From Azospirillum formosense (GTDB lineage Bacteria > Pseudomonadota > Alphaproteobacteria > Azospirillales > Azospirillaceae): a DNA stretch of 64,000 nt. The stretch covers positions 1 through 64,000 of the forward strand of contig NZ_CP159405.1 in NCBI RefSeq assembly GCF_040500525.1, read 5' to 3'. Position 1 is the stretch's first letter. Each line of letters opens with the position of its first letter. A program made the translations under genes and the position numbers. Positions 17,183 to 26,031 of this stretch are shown piece by piece. The notes under the pieces were generated by a model, which was not told the DNA's origin, searched no databases, and was given only the letters and a program-made list of their open reading frames with translations.

Positions 17183-18091
17183 TCAGTCCGCGAGTTGCCG
17201 CGCGCCCGACCGTTTCGCGGCCTCGGCCATCAGCGCGTCGAGGGCCGCCGGGAGGTCGCCGGGCACGTCCACCACGACGGCCCCGGCGCGTTCCAGCGCA
17301 CCGCGCTTGGAGGCGTAGCTGCCGCGGTCGCCGGTCACGATGGCGCCGGCATGGCCCATCTTCTTGCCCGGCGGGGAGGCGCGGCCGGCGATGAAGGAGA
17401 CGACGGGCTTGTCCGTCTTCGCCACCAGCTCCGCCGCTTCCTCCTCCATGCTGCCGCCGATCTCGCCGATCAGCGCGATGGCGTCGGTGCCCGGATCGTC
17501 GATCAGGGCGGCCAGCGCGTCCTTGGTCGTGGTGCCGATCATCGGGTCGCCGCCGATGCCGAGGAAGGCCGACTGCCCGTACCCGCCGCGCACGAGGTTC
17601 AGGCAGACCAGCGTGCCCAGGCTGCCGCTGCGCGAGATGACGCCGACCCGGCCCGGCTGGAAGACGCGCGGGTTGAAGGCGGGCATGATGCCGACGAAGC
17701 ATTCTCCCGGCGTCACGATGCCGGCGGTGTTCGGCCCGATGATGCGGGTGCCGTGCTCCGCCGCCGCGGCGTGCATCTCCATCACGTCGTGGGAAGGGAT
17801 GTGCTCGGTCAGGCAGACGACGGTCTTCGCCCCGGCCTCGATGGCGTCGGTGGCGGCGGCCTTGGCGGCGGCGGGCGGGATGAACATCACCGACACGTCG
17901 AAGCCGCCGTTCGCCATGGCCTCCTTCGCGGTGGCGAAGATGGGCACGCCGCAATGGCTCTGCCCGGCCTTCTTCGGGTTCACGCCGCCGACCACGGTGG
18001 TGCCGTAGGCCTGCATCTGCTCGGTCCAGAAGGTGCCCTGCTTGCCGGTGATGCCCTGCACCAGGACCCGGTCGCTCTTGCGTACGATCAT
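17183..18091 (-). CDS. ADP-forming CoA ligase, alpha subunit (SucD-like; sulfoacetate-CoA ligase candidate)
   Basis: The 302-residue protein is a full-length homologue of succinyl-CoA synthetase alpha. It has an N-terminal CoA-binding Rossmann fold (VQGITGKQGTFWTEQM, residues 11-26) and the phosphorylated histidine at residue 247 in KKMGHAGA. It forms a heterodimer with the beta subunit encoded just upstream, with a four-base ATGA overlap. The housekeeping sucCD pair normally sits with TCA genes. Here it adjoins an acylating sulfoacetaldehyde dehydrogenase, so activation of sulfoacetate to sulfoacetyl-CoA is the likely role, as reported for SauCD in anaerobes. Malate-CoA ligase is the main alternative. 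Confidence 0.75.
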   Translation of the reverse strand: MIVRKSDRVLVQGITGKQGTFWTEQMQAYGTTVVGGVNPKKAGQSHCGVPIFATAKEAMANGGFDVSVMFIPPAAAKAAATDAIEAGAKTVVCLTEHIPSHDVMEMHAAAAEHGTRIIGPNTAGIVTPGECFVGIMPAFNPRVFQPGRVGVISRSGSLGTLVCLNLVRGGYGQSAFLGIGGDPMIGTTTKDALAALIDDPGTDAIALIGEIGGSMEEEAAELVAKTDKPVVSFIAGRASPPGKKMGHAGAIVTGDRGSYASKRGALERAGAVVVDVPGDLPAALDALMAEAAKRSGARQLAD

Positions 18092-19212
18092 CGCACGGCC
18101 TCCACGGCTGCCGAAATGGCGTCTTCCATCCGGTCGTAGGGTTCGATCCCCAGCTCCTCGCGCACCATGCGCACGGCCTCGTCCTCGCCGGTGCCGTGGA
18201 TGGAGAAGAAGACGGGGACGGTGGGGTTCAGCGTCTTCCAGGCCTGGATCACGCCGCCGGCCATCACGTCGGTGCGGGCGAAGGCGCCGCAGAAGTTGAC
18301 GACAAGGCTTTTGACGCCGGGGTTGGACAGCACGAGGTCCAGCGCCTCCGTCCCCTTGGTGTAGGCCTCGCCGCCGATCTCCAGGAAGTTGGCGGGGCGC
18401 CCGCCGGCGTGGCTGACCACGTCCATGGTCGTCATGGTCAGCCCGGCGCCGTTGGCCAGGACGCCGACGTTGCCCTCCAGCTCGATGTATTTGAGGTCGA
18501 GCGCCCGCCCGCGCTCCTCCAGCGCCGACAGCGGTTCCTTGGCGCCCAGTTCGGCGATGTCCGTTTGCCGGTAGAGCGCGGCATCGTCCACCGTCAGCTT
18601 GCAGTCCAGCGGCACGACGCGGCTGTCGGCCAGCAGAGCCAGCGGATTGATCTCCAGCAGCTCGGCGTCGTGCTGGCGGTAGACGCGGTAGAGATCGACC
18701 AGCATCGCCGCCACCGGCACGGCGGCCTCGCCGAGGTCCAGCCCCAGCAGCAGGCGCCGCGCGTCCGCCGGGCCGAAGCCCTTGCGGATGTCCACCGCCA
18801 TGCGGCGCAGGGACTCGGGGCGGGTCGCCGCGACCTCCTCGATGTCCATGCCGCCCTCGGTGGAGAACAGCACGAGCGGGCTGCGGCTGGCCGGGTCGTT
18901 CAGCACCGCGGCGTAGAATTCGCGGGCGATGGCCGCCTGCTCCTCGACCAGCACGCGGGCGACCGGGAAACCGCCGATCTCCATGCCCAGGATGGCCTGC
19001 GCCGCGGCGGCGGCCTCCTCCGGCGTGGCGGCCAGCTTGACGCCGCCCGACTTGCCGCGCTTGCCGGTCGGCACCTGCGCCTTGACCACCACCGGCCCGA
19101 TGGCGCGGGCGGCGGCCTCGGCCTCCTGCGCGCTGGCGCAGAGGCGCCCCTGCGGGACGCTCACCCCGGCGCGGGCGAGCACGGTTTTTCCAGCCTGTTC
19201 CTCGAAGTTCAT
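18088..19212 (-). CDS. ADP-forming CoA ligase, beta subunit (SucC-like; sulfoacetate-CoA ligase candidate)
   Basis: The 374-residue protein has the ATP-grasp fold of succinyl-CoA synthetase beta, with VVVKAQVPTGKRGKSGGVKL at residues 41-60 and DAELLEINPLAL near 182-193. Its C-terminal ligase domain includes GGEAYTKGTEA. It supplies the nucleotide-binding half of the ligase and overlaps the alpha gene by four bases. The ATG at 19212 starts 11 bases after the dehydrogenase stop. Substrate specificity is inferred from the neighbours, not from residues. Confidence 0.75.
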   Translation of the reverse strand: MNFEEQAGKTVLARAGVSVPQGRLCASAQEAEAAARAIGPVVVKAQVPTGKRGKSGGVKLAATPEEAAAAAQAILGMEIGGFPVARVLVEEQAAIAREFYAAVLNDPASRSPLVLFSTEGGMDIEEVAATRPESLRRMAVDIRKGFGPADARRLLLGLDLGEAAVPVAAMLVDLYRVYRQHDAELLEINPLALLADSRVVPLDCKLTVDDAALYRQTDIAELGAKEPLSALEERGRALDLKYIELEGNVGVLANGAGLTMTTMDVVSHAGGRPANFLEIGGEAYTKGTEALDLVLSNPGVKSLVVNFCGAFARTDVMAGGVIQAWKTLNPTVPVFFSIHGTGEDEAVRMVREELGIEPYDRMEDAISAAVEAVR

Positions 19213-19223
19213 CGTCGCCTCCG

Positions 19224-20651
19224 TCAGCGTCCGTGGCGGGACCAGAAGGGGCCGAACAGGGCCTCTTCGCTCGGCTTGTCCTCCGGGATCGGGCGGACGA
19301 GGTGGGTGATGTTGACGAAGTGCTTCCAGCTCAGATTCTCGGAGATGGAGTTCTTCTGCCAGCTCCCGCAGCCCATCGAGAGGGTGAAGTTCAGCCCGCT
19401 GTCGAAGCCGCCGCCGTTGCCGAAGGTGTGGGCGAAGTTGACCAGCACGCGCACCACGTCCAGCTCGTCGGCCAGCCGCTTGGCGTGCGCCTCGTCCCGT
19501 GTGTGGATGCCGCAGGAATGGCCGCGCCCCTGGTGGTCGAGGATCTTGCACACCTGATCGACCGCCGCGTCGAAGTCCGGCACCCGGTAGACGGCCAGCA
19601 CCAGCGACAGCTTCTCGCCGGAGAAGGGATGCGCCTTGCCGACGCCGGTCTCCTCCACCAGGAAGAAGCGGGCCCCGCGCGCCTTGGGCGCCAGTTCGAA
19701 CGCCTCGGCCAGGATGGCGGCGTCCTTGGCGATCAGCTTGCGGTTCAGCTTGCCGTTCTCCCACAGGCGGGACTGCACGCGCTCCCGCTCCTCCGCGGTG
19801 CAGAGGTAGGCGCCGGCCTCCTCCAGCGCCGCGATGGTCGCGTCGTAGACGGAGTCGAGGACGACGAGCGCGTTCTCCGACGAGCAGGAGGTGGAGTTGT
19901 CGAAGGTCTTCGACGCGCAGATCTTGCGCGCCGCCTCGGCCAGGTCGGCGCTCTCGTCCACGATGACCGGGACGTTGCCGGCCCCGACGCCGATGGCCGG
20001 GGTGCCGCTGGAATAGGCGCGGCGCACGTTGTCCTGCGAGCCGGTGACGACGACGAGGTCGACCGCCTCCATCAGCGCCTGGGTCAGGCCCTTGGTGATG
20101 GGGGTGGGGATCATCTGCACCAGATCCTCCGGAGCGCCGATGCGCGCCAGCTCGGCCCGCATCAGCTCGACCGTGCGGCCGGTGGCGGCGGAGCCCATGG
20201 GGGAGGGGGCGATGATGATGGCGTTGCGGCCCTTGACGGCCATCATCGCCTTGTTGACCGGGGTGGCCGCCGGGTTGGTGGAGGGGGTGACGGCGCCGAC
20301 GACGCCCAGCGGCTTGGCGATCTTGACGATTCCCTTGGCCGCGTCCTCCTCGATCACGCCGACGGTGCGCACCCGCATCAGGTCGCGCAGCGTGCCGAAG
20401 GTCTTGCGCTGGTTCTTGACGATCTTGTCCGCGACGTTGCCGAGGCCGGTGTCGGCCACCGCCAGCTCCGCCAGGGCGCGGGCGCGGCCCGGTTCGTAGA
20501 TGGCCCAGGCGAGCGCGGCGACGGCGTCGTCCACCCGCTCCTGCGTCGCGTCGGCGAAGGCGCGCTGGGCGGCGCGGGCGCGGGCGACGAGGGCGGCGAT
20601 GGCCTCCTGGTCGGCGCTGGCCGGCGTTCGGTCGAGCATGATGTTGTCCAT
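19224..20651 (-). CDS. sauS: Acylating sulfoacetaldehyde dehydrogenase (SauS-like)
   Basis: The 475-residue enzyme belongs to the CoA-acylating aldehyde dehydrogenases. The catalytic Cys256 lies in DNSTSCSSEN, the form seen in SauS rather than in the ethanolamine enzyme EutE or in AdhE. The NAD-binding region includes VTGSQDNVRRAYSSG. The proposed reaction reduces sulfoacetyl-CoA with NAD(P)H to sulfoacetaldehyde, the substrate of Xsc. It sits between the transporter genes and the CoA ligase genes on one strand. The succinate semialdehyde dehydrogenase SucD type is an alternative on sequence alone, but xsc and pta in the same cluster favour SauS. Confidence 0.8.
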   Translation of the reverse strand: MDNIMLDRTPASADQEAIAALVARARAAQRAFADATQERVDDAVAALAWAIYEPGRARALAELAVADTGLGNVADKIVKNQRKTFGTLRDLMRVRTVGVIEEDAAKGIVKIAKPLGVVGAVTPSTNPAATPVNKAMMAVKGRNAIIIAPSPMGSAATGRTVELMRAELARIGAPEDLVQMIPTPITKGLTQALMEAVDLVVVTGSQDNVRRAYSSGTPAIGVGAGNVPVIVDESADLAEAARKICASKTFDNSTSCSSENALVVLDSVYDATIAALEEAGAYLCTAEERERVQSRLWENGKLNRKLIAKDAAILAEAFELAPKARGARFFLVEETGVGKAHPFSGEKLSLVLAVYRVPDFDAAVDQVCKILDHQGRGHSCGIHTRDEAHAKRLADELDVVRVLVNFAHTFGNGGGFDSGLNFTLSMGCGSWQKNSISENLSWKHFVNITHLVRPIPEDKPSEEALFGPFWSRHGR

Positions 20652-20696
20652 TGTGCTTGTCTCTCTCCCTGAAGGTTCGTTCGTTGGTTCGGACGG

Positions 20697-22265
20697 TCAG
20701 GCTTTGAGCACCCGGTGTGGCGGCTCCTTGGAGGCCGGACCGCCGTGGGTCGGGTCGCTTTGAGCCGTGTCCTTCGGCGGGCGGCGGAGCAGGGGCTTGC
20801 CCGACGGCCACATCGACCAGACGAGGAAGGCGGCGGCCAGGGCCAGGATCGTTCCGCTGATCGGGCGGCTGACGAAGACCGCCATGTTGCCGTCGTAGTT
20901 GGCGAGCGAGGTGAGGAAGTACCGCTCGCACAGCGGGCCCAGGATCACGCCGACCACCAGCGGGGCGGGCGGGAAACCGGTCCGCTTCATGACGTAGCCG
21001 GCGATGCCGAAGGCGAGGCAGACATAGACGTCGAAAAGGTTGTTGCGCACGCCGTAGGCGCCGACGACGCTCAGCACGATGATGAAGGCGCCGAGGATGG
21101 CCGGCGGCACCCGCATCAGCGTCGAGAAGACCCGCGCCACGCCCATCGCCGCGACGATCATCAGCAGGTTGGCGATCAGCATGCTGGCGAAGATCGTGTA
21201 GACCAGCGAGGCGTTCGAGGTGAAGAGGAGCGGGCCGGGGTTCAGCCCGTGGATCAGCATGGCGGCCAGCATGATCGCCGTGGCGGCGCTGCCGGGGATG
21301 CCCAGGGTCAGCAGCGGGATCATGGCGGTGCCGGTGGTGGCGTTCTTGGCCGCCTCCGGGGCCGCCAGCCCCTCCTCCACGCCGGTGCCGAAGCGGTCGC
21401 CCTTGCCCGACGCCTGCTTCTCCACGCTGTAGGCGATGACCGAGCCCACCGTGGCTCCGGCGCCGGGGATGACGCCGATGGTGCAGCCGAGCCCGGTGCC
21501 GCGCAGGATGGAGGATTTCACCCGCCACAGGTCGGACAGGCCGATCTGCTTGCCGGGCTTCGTGGCGATGGAGCGCGCGCCGCCGGCCCGCTTGCAGATC
21601 AGGTCCACCACCTCGCCGATGGCGAAGAGGCCGATCATCACGACGGTGAAGTTGATGCCGCTCTCCAGGTCGGGGACGCCCAGCGTCAGGCGGGGCATGC
21701 CGTACATCGGATCGACGCCGACCGTGCCGATCAGCAGGCCGAGGAACATCGAGAGCGCGCTCATCAGCGGGGCGTGCTTGGCGATGGCGATGACGCTGAT
21801 CAGGCCCAGGATGGTGGCGGCGAAGAATTCGGGCTGGTCGAACTTCAGCGCGAAGCTGGCGAAGGGCGGCGCGCCGAAGGTCAGCAGCAGCGCGCTGGCC
21901 AGCCCGCCGAAGGCGGACGCGGTGATGGCGATGCTCAAGGCCCGCGAGGACAGGCCCTTGCGCGTCATCGGGTAGCCGTCCCAGCAACTCGGCAGCGAGG
22001 CCGGCGTGCCGGGGATGTTGATGAGGATCGATGAGATCGAGCCGCCGAACACGCCACCCACATAGATGCCGCCGAGGAAGGACATCGCCGTGACCGGCGG
22101 CAGCAAATAGGTGAAGGGCAGGGCGATGGCCATGGCGTTGACGAAGGAGATGCCCGGCAGCGCGCCGGCCACGACCCCGAGCATCAGGCCCGAGACGAGA
22201 AGGACGAAGTTGTACGGGTCGAGGGCGCCGGCGAAGCCACCGGCCAGATTGGCGAGGATATCCAT
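20697..22265 (-). CDS. tctA: Tripartite tricarboxylate transporter large membrane subunit
   Basis: The 522-residue protein has around a dozen membrane helices and the TctA signature region near LVSGLMLGVVAGALPGISF and IPGAGATVGSVIAYSVEK. With TctB and the periplasmic TctC it forms a secondary importer for organic acids. Position directly upstream of the sulfoacetaldehyde dehydrogenase gene suggests the cargo is sulfoacetate or a similar sulfonated acid. It follows tctB after 24 bases. Confidence 0.9.
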   Translation of the reverse strand: MDILANLAGGFAGALDPYNFVLLVSGLMLGVVAGALPGISFVNAMAIALPFTYLLPPVTAMSFLGGIYVGGVFGGSISSILINIPGTPASLPSCWDGYPMTRKGLSSRALSIAITASAFGGLASALLLTFGAPPFASFALKFDQPEFFAATILGLISVIAIAKHAPLMSALSMFLGLLIGTVGVDPMYGMPRLTLGVPDLESGINFTVVMIGLFAIGEVVDLICKRAGGARSIATKPGKQIGLSDLWRVKSSILRGTGLGCTIGVIPGAGATVGSVIAYSVEKQASGKGDRFGTGVEEGLAAPEAAKNATTGTAMIPLLTLGIPGSAATAIMLAAMLIHGLNPGPLLFTSNASLVYTIFASMLIANLLMIVAAMGVARVFSTLMRVPPAILGAFIIVLSVVGAYGVRNNLFDVYVCLAFGIAGYVMKRTGFPPAPLVVGVILGPLCERYFLTSLANYDGNMAVFVSRPISGTILALAAAFLVWSMWPSGKPLLRRPPKDTAQSDPTHGGPASKEPPHRVLKA

Positions 22266-22289
22266 GGGACGATCCTTCCGGTGGCCGGC

Positions 22290-22826
22290 TCAGTAGATGC
22301 CGAGCAGGCGGTAGAGCGCGACGGTGAAGTCGTCGAAGACGCCGTGGCCGCGGTTCAGCGGCATCTGGGCGAGCAGGACGAAGACGTAGAGCAGCACGAC
22401 GCAGCCGATCCCGGTGACCAGCGCCAGCGTGAGCGGGCGCCGGATGCCGCCGATGACGCACCACAGGGCGACGAAGGCGAGGGTGGCGACCGGAAAGCCG
22501 AGCTGCGGCAGGGCGATGCCGTACAGGATCACCAGCCCCAGCCCGATCATGGCCCGGCCATTGGCGTAGCCTACGTATTCCTCGTCGATCGGTTTCTGCT
22601 GGTGGACCGCGCGGCGCAGCGCAAGGAGTTCCTTGGCGATCCAGATCAGGGCGCACAGCCCGACCGCGCCCAGCATCAGCCGGGGCCATCCCGTCGGTCC
22701 CACCGGGTCCGGCAGGCCGGCGATCATGGTGCTGTCGCGCACGATGTGTTGCGAGAGAAGAAGCGACCCGAGGAGCAGGGCCGAGGGCGTCGCCAGCCGG
22801 CGAAGACCGTGGGACAGGGGAGTCAC
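22290..22826 (-). CDS. tctB: Tripartite tricarboxylate transporter small membrane subunit
   Basis: The 178-residue protein has four predicted membrane helices and the TctB pattern (LLGSLLLSQHIVRDSTMIAG, then GYANGRAMIGLGLVILYG). It partners TctA. The gene lies between tctC and tctA with short gaps (52 and 24 bases) and is certainly part of the same transport unit. Confidence 0.85.
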   Translation of the reverse strand: MTPLSHGLRRLATPSALLLGSLLLSQHIVRDSTMIAGLPDPVGPTGWPRLMLGAVGLCALIWIAKELLALRRAVHQQKPIDEEYVGYANGRAMIGLGLVILYGIALPQLGFPVATLAFVALWCVIGGIRRPLTLALVTGIGCVVLLYVFVLLAQMPLNRGHGVFDDFTVALYRLLGIY

Positions 22827-22878
22827 GGTTCCCTCCCTGAAGAGCGATGAAACGGGTGGGGCGGATTTGGAACCGGAC

Positions 22879-23868
22879 TCAGCCCGGCGTCTGGCCGACG
22901 GTCTTCGTCGCGAAGCGGTCCAGATAGCCCTTCACGGTTTCATAGAAGGCCTTGACCTCCTCCTTGGCCTGGTCCGGCGTCACCAGAGTGTCGACGCAGG
23001 TGAAGGTGTCGGCGCAGAAGGTCTTCCATTCCGGGCTCGCCAGCACCTTGGCGGCGGCCTCGTGCAGCTTCTGCACGCGCTCGGGCGGCGTGCTGGCGGG
23101 CACCGCCAGCGTGCGGAAGTTCGGCAGGTCGCCGATGTCCAGGCCCAGCTCCGCCGAGGCCGGCACGTCGGGGAAGGAGGGGTGGCGCTGCTTGTCGAAC
23201 ACGACGATCGGGCGCAGGTCGCCGGATTTCAGGAACTGCGCGACGTCGCCCGGCTCCTCGTAGATCGCGTCGGTGTGGCCGCCGATGGGCGAGGCGTAGC
23301 GCTCCGACGGGCGGGCGAAGGGGACGTTGGTCACCGGCACGCCCTGGGTGCCGAGATACTTCAGCGTGATGTCGTCCTGCGTGCCGTAGCCGGAGGTGGC
23401 GACGCGCAGTTTGCCGGGGTTGGCCTTGGCGTGGGCGGCGAACTCCTCGTAGGTCTTGAAGGGGCTGTTCTTGGAGACGTAGAGCATCGACGGCGAGTTC
23501 TGCATCATCGCCACATAGACGAAATTGTCCGGCTTCGCCGTGCCCAGGCCCGACGCCCAGGAGGAGACGGACAGGGCGATCAGCGTGCCGACCGTGTAGC
23601 CGTCGGCCGGGTTGGTCAGGACCCGCGTCAGGCCGGCGTTGCCCGACGCCCCGGACACGTTGACGACGGGCATGGCGACGCGGAGATGCGGTTCGGCGAG
23701 GCGGGCGAACTGGCGCGCCATCAGGTCGGCGCCGCCGCCGGCCCCGAAGGTCGCGATGACCTCGATGGGGCGCGACGGGTAGTCGTCGGCGCGTGCGGGG
23801 GCGGATGACAGGACGGGCGACAGCAGCGCGGCCACCGCCGCGGTGAGCGTCAAGGCGTTGCGGAGCAT
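22879..23868 (-). CDS. tctC: Tripartite tricarboxylate transporter substrate-binding protein
   Basis: The 329-residue protein has a signal peptide (MLRNALTLTAAVAALLSPVL, cleavage near ARA-DDYPSRP). The body is of the TctC/Bug type, with the typical YPSRPIEVIATFGAGGGAD opening and a GGHTDAI loop. It captures the solute in the periplasm for TctAB. I chose the ATG at 23868, seven bases after GGGAGGG; the ATG two codons earlier touches that site. The substrate is probably sulfoacetate from the neighbouring genes. Confidence 0.88.
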   Translation of the reverse strand: MLRNALTLTAAVAALLSPVLSSAPARADDYPSRPIEVIATFGAGGGADLMARQFARLAEPHLRVAMPVVNVSGASGNAGLTRVLTNPADGYTVGTLIALSVSSWASGLGTAKPDNFVYVAMMQNSPSMLYVSKNSPFKTYEEFAAHAKANPGKLRVATSGYGTQDDITLKYLGTQGVPVTNVPFARPSERYASPIGGHTDAIYEEPGDVAQFLKSGDLRPIVVFDKQRHPSFPDVPASAELGLDIGDLPNFRTLAVPASTPPERVQKLHEAAAKVLASPEWKTFCADTFTCVDTLVTPDQAKEEVKAFYETVKGYLDRFATKTVGQTPG

Positions 23869-23920
23869 TTGCATTCCCTCCCAGGGTTTGTTTTTTTGGC
23901 GGGGTTCGTTTTTCTGGCCG

Positions 23921-24919
23921 TCAGGCGTGCAGGCCGGGTGCGGCGCCTCCCTTGGCTGCGGTGGCGGGATAAGGCGCGCCCGGTGTTCCGGAAGGGCGGC
24001 GCCCGGCGGCGATCTGGGCTATGGCGGCGGCGGCGATGCGGGCCGCCGGCGGGTCGGCGCGCGAGGTGAGGACGATCGGCACCGCGGCGCCGAGCACGAT
24101 GCCCGCGGCGACCGCTTCCAGGAAATGCACCAGCGCCTTGAACAGGGCATTGCCCGTCTCGATGTTCGGCACCACCAGGATGTCGGCGGCCCCGGCGCAG
24201 GGGTGGGTCAGATTCTTGATTCGCGCCGCCTCGGCGGACACCGCGAGGTCGAGCGCCAGCGGCCCGAACACCGTCGCCCCCGGCACCTCCTGTTGGCACA
24301 GGCGGGTCAGCCGGTCGGCGTCCAGGCTGGAGGGCACGCGCTCGGTCACCTCCTCGGTGCAGGACAGCAGCGCCACGCGCGGATCGTTGCCGCCGACCAG
24401 CCGCCACAGCTCCACGGCGTTGCGGATGATGTCCAGCCGGGTCGTCAGGGACGGCGCCACGTTGATCGCCGCGTCGGTGATGATCAGCTCGCGGCCCGAT
24501 CCCGGCAGCGTCATGTGGAAGGCGTGGGTGAAGCGGCGCCCCGTGCGCAGCCCGTTTTTCGGGTCGAGCGCCGCGAGCATCAGCGTGTCGGTGTGGATGT
24601 GCCCCTTCATCAGCGCGCCCACGTCGCCGGATCGGGCGAGCGCCACCGCGATCCGCGCCGCCGCCGCGTCGTCGCGGGCCGGAACCACGCAGGCGCCGTG
24701 GAGCGTCCAGCCGATCCGGCGGGCGCTGTCGGCGATGGCCGCCGGATCGCCGACCAGCACCGGCTCGATGAGGCCGAGCGCGGTGGCGCGCCGCGCGCTT
24801 TCCAGCGCGACCGGCGAGCCCGCGGCGACCACCGCGGTGGGAACCGGCTCCAGGGCGGCGCTGCGCGCCATCAGCCGGGCCGGGCATCCGGCGGCGGTGG
24901 TTTCAAGCGTCCTTGCCAT
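23921..24919 (-). CDS. pta: Phosphate acetyltransferase (Pta, butyryl-type)
   Basis: The 332-residue protein is of the short phosphotransacetylase/phosphotransbutyrylase type, with GDVGALMKGHIHTDTLMLAA near residue 100 and NIETGNALFKALVHFLEAVA near 265. It would convert the acetyl phosphate made by Xsc to acetyl-CoA, regenerating CoA for the pathway; pta genes are usual partners of xsc. It begins 14 bases after the IclR regulator and precedes tctC. The start was set at the first ATG following AGGAAG. Confidence 0.85.
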   Translation of the reverse strand: MARTLETTAAGCPARLMARSAALEPVPTAVVAAGSPVALESARRATALGLIEPVLVGDPAAIADSARRIGWTLHGACVVPARDDAAAARIAVALARSGDVGALMKGHIHTDTLMLAALDPKNGLRTGRRFTHAFHMTLPGSGRELIITDAAINVAPSLTTRLDIIRNAVELWRLVGGNDPRVALLSCTEEVTERVPSSLDADRLTRLCQQEVPGATVFGPLALDLAVSAEAARIKNLTHPCAGAADILVVPNIETGNALFKALVHFLEAVAAGIVLGAAVPIVLTSRADPPAARIAAAAIAQIAAGRRPSGTPGAPYPATAAKGGAAPGLHA

Positions 24920-24933
24920 GGCGTCCGTCTTCC

Positions 24934-25821
24934 TTAGGGTGAGAGGGCCGGCTCGGCCGGGGCGGCGTCGATGCCCAGCGCGCGGGCCATGTCGCTTGCG
25001 GCGCGGTGCAGGACCGGCAGGCGCTCGGCCACCGACTCCCGCGACAGCCGGACCTTCGGCGCCTGCACCGCCAGGGCGGCGACCATCCGTCCCGCGCCGT
25101 CGCGGATCGGCACCGCCGCGCAGAAGACGCCCGGCATGTATTCCTCGTCGTCGAAGGAGTGGCCGCAGGCGGCGATGCTGTCCAATTCCGCGCGGAACAG
25201 CGCCGGGTCGCACAGCGTCGCCGCCGCCATCCGGGGCAGCGGCAGGCAGTCCAGCAGGCGCCGCCGCGGCAGCTCCGGCAGGAAGGCGAGGAACAGCTTG
25301 CCCATCGCCGTGCAGTGCAGCGGCACCCGCGAGCCGACGCCGAATTCCAGCCGCAGCGGCCAGCCTTCCACCTCGACGCGGTCGAGATAGACGACGTCGC
25401 CGCCCTCCAGCACGCCGACGTTGCAGGTCTCCCCCAGCTCCAGGCTGAGCGCCCGCAGCCGGGCGTGCGACGGGGCCTGGACCAGGGAGCTGCGCAGCGC
25501 GTTGAGCGCCAGGCTGCGCAGCTTCGGGCCGACGGTCACCAGCCGGCCGTCGATCGGGCGGGCGAGGAAGCCGCGCTCCTCCAGCATGGCGATCAGCCGG
25601 TGCGCGGTCGGCTTCGGCAGGGCCAGCTTCTCGGCGATGTCCTTGACGGTCATCGGCTGCCCCGCCGCGGCCACCGCGTCCAGCAACGCCAGGACGCGGT
25701 CGGCGAGGGGCCGGCGATCACCAGGGGTGTTGTCACCGGCGTTGGTGTCGGCGGCGTCTTCGATTGTCGGTTCGCGGGGCTCCCGCAACGGAGCGGAGCC
25801 CAAGGCGATCTTCCGCGTCAT
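24934..25821 (-). CDS. IclR-family regulator of the sulfonate cluster
   Basis: The 295-residue protein has an N-terminal winged helix (ADRVLALLDAVAAAG then KDIAEKLALPKPTAHRLIAM, residues about 40-95) and a C-terminal IclR effector domain. It is the first gene of the minus-strand cluster that runs to xsc, 14 bases ahead of pta, so it probably senses a pathway compound and controls the operon and itself. The start was fixed by GGGGAGGAACG directly before the ATG. A closely similar IclR gene lies 210 bases further upstream. Confidence 0.85.
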   Translation of the reverse strand: MTRKIALGSAPLREPREPTIEDAADTNAGDNTPGDRRPLADRVLALLDAVAAAGQPMTVKDIAEKLALPKPTAHRLIAMLEERGFLARPIDGRLVTVGPKLRSLALNALRSSLVQAPSHARLRALSLELGETCNVGVLEGGDVVYLDRVEVEGWPLRLEFGVGSRVPLHCTAMGKLFLAFLPELPRRRLLDCLPLPRMAAATLCDPALFRAELDSIAACGHSFDDEEYMPGVFCAAVPIRDGAGRMVAALAVQAPKVRLSRESVAERLPVLHRAASDMARALGIDAAPAEPALSP

Positions 25822-25863
25822 CGTTCCTCCCCGTGACTGGAAGCGTATCGCGCGGCCTCTTGG

Positions 25864-25889
25864 TCTCATTCAGCGATACGATTTGTATC
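25864..25889. promoter_or_regulatory. Candidate IclR operator upstream of the sulfonate operon
   Basis: The perfect inverted repeat GATAC-N5-GTATC lies at 25875-25889, 54 bases before the first IclR start codon. The adjoining GTCTCATTCAG (25864-25874) recurs as GTCTCATTGAG at the start of the second IclR gene (26871-26881). Confidence 0.5.
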
Positions 25890-26031
25890 ATTAACTCACA
25901 GGACCCTGGGTCGCGCAAGCCCAAAAAGTTCGTGTACCCAATTATCCATACATACGGGGGCATGCACCGTCGGCATCCCGCGGCGTGGGCGATGAAACGT
26001 CCGGTTTTGAAGAACGATGGGGGTAGGGAGG

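Noticed and set aside
14322..17318. A 998-residue frame opposite soeA
   Set aside because: It is a mirror frame of the molybdenum enzyme with no recognisable domain.
18088..22689. A 1533-residue open frame on the minus strand
   Set aside because: Only its last 374 residues (the CoA ligase beta subunit) look like protein. The rest is Arg/Pro/Gly-rich shadow of tctA, tctB and sauS.
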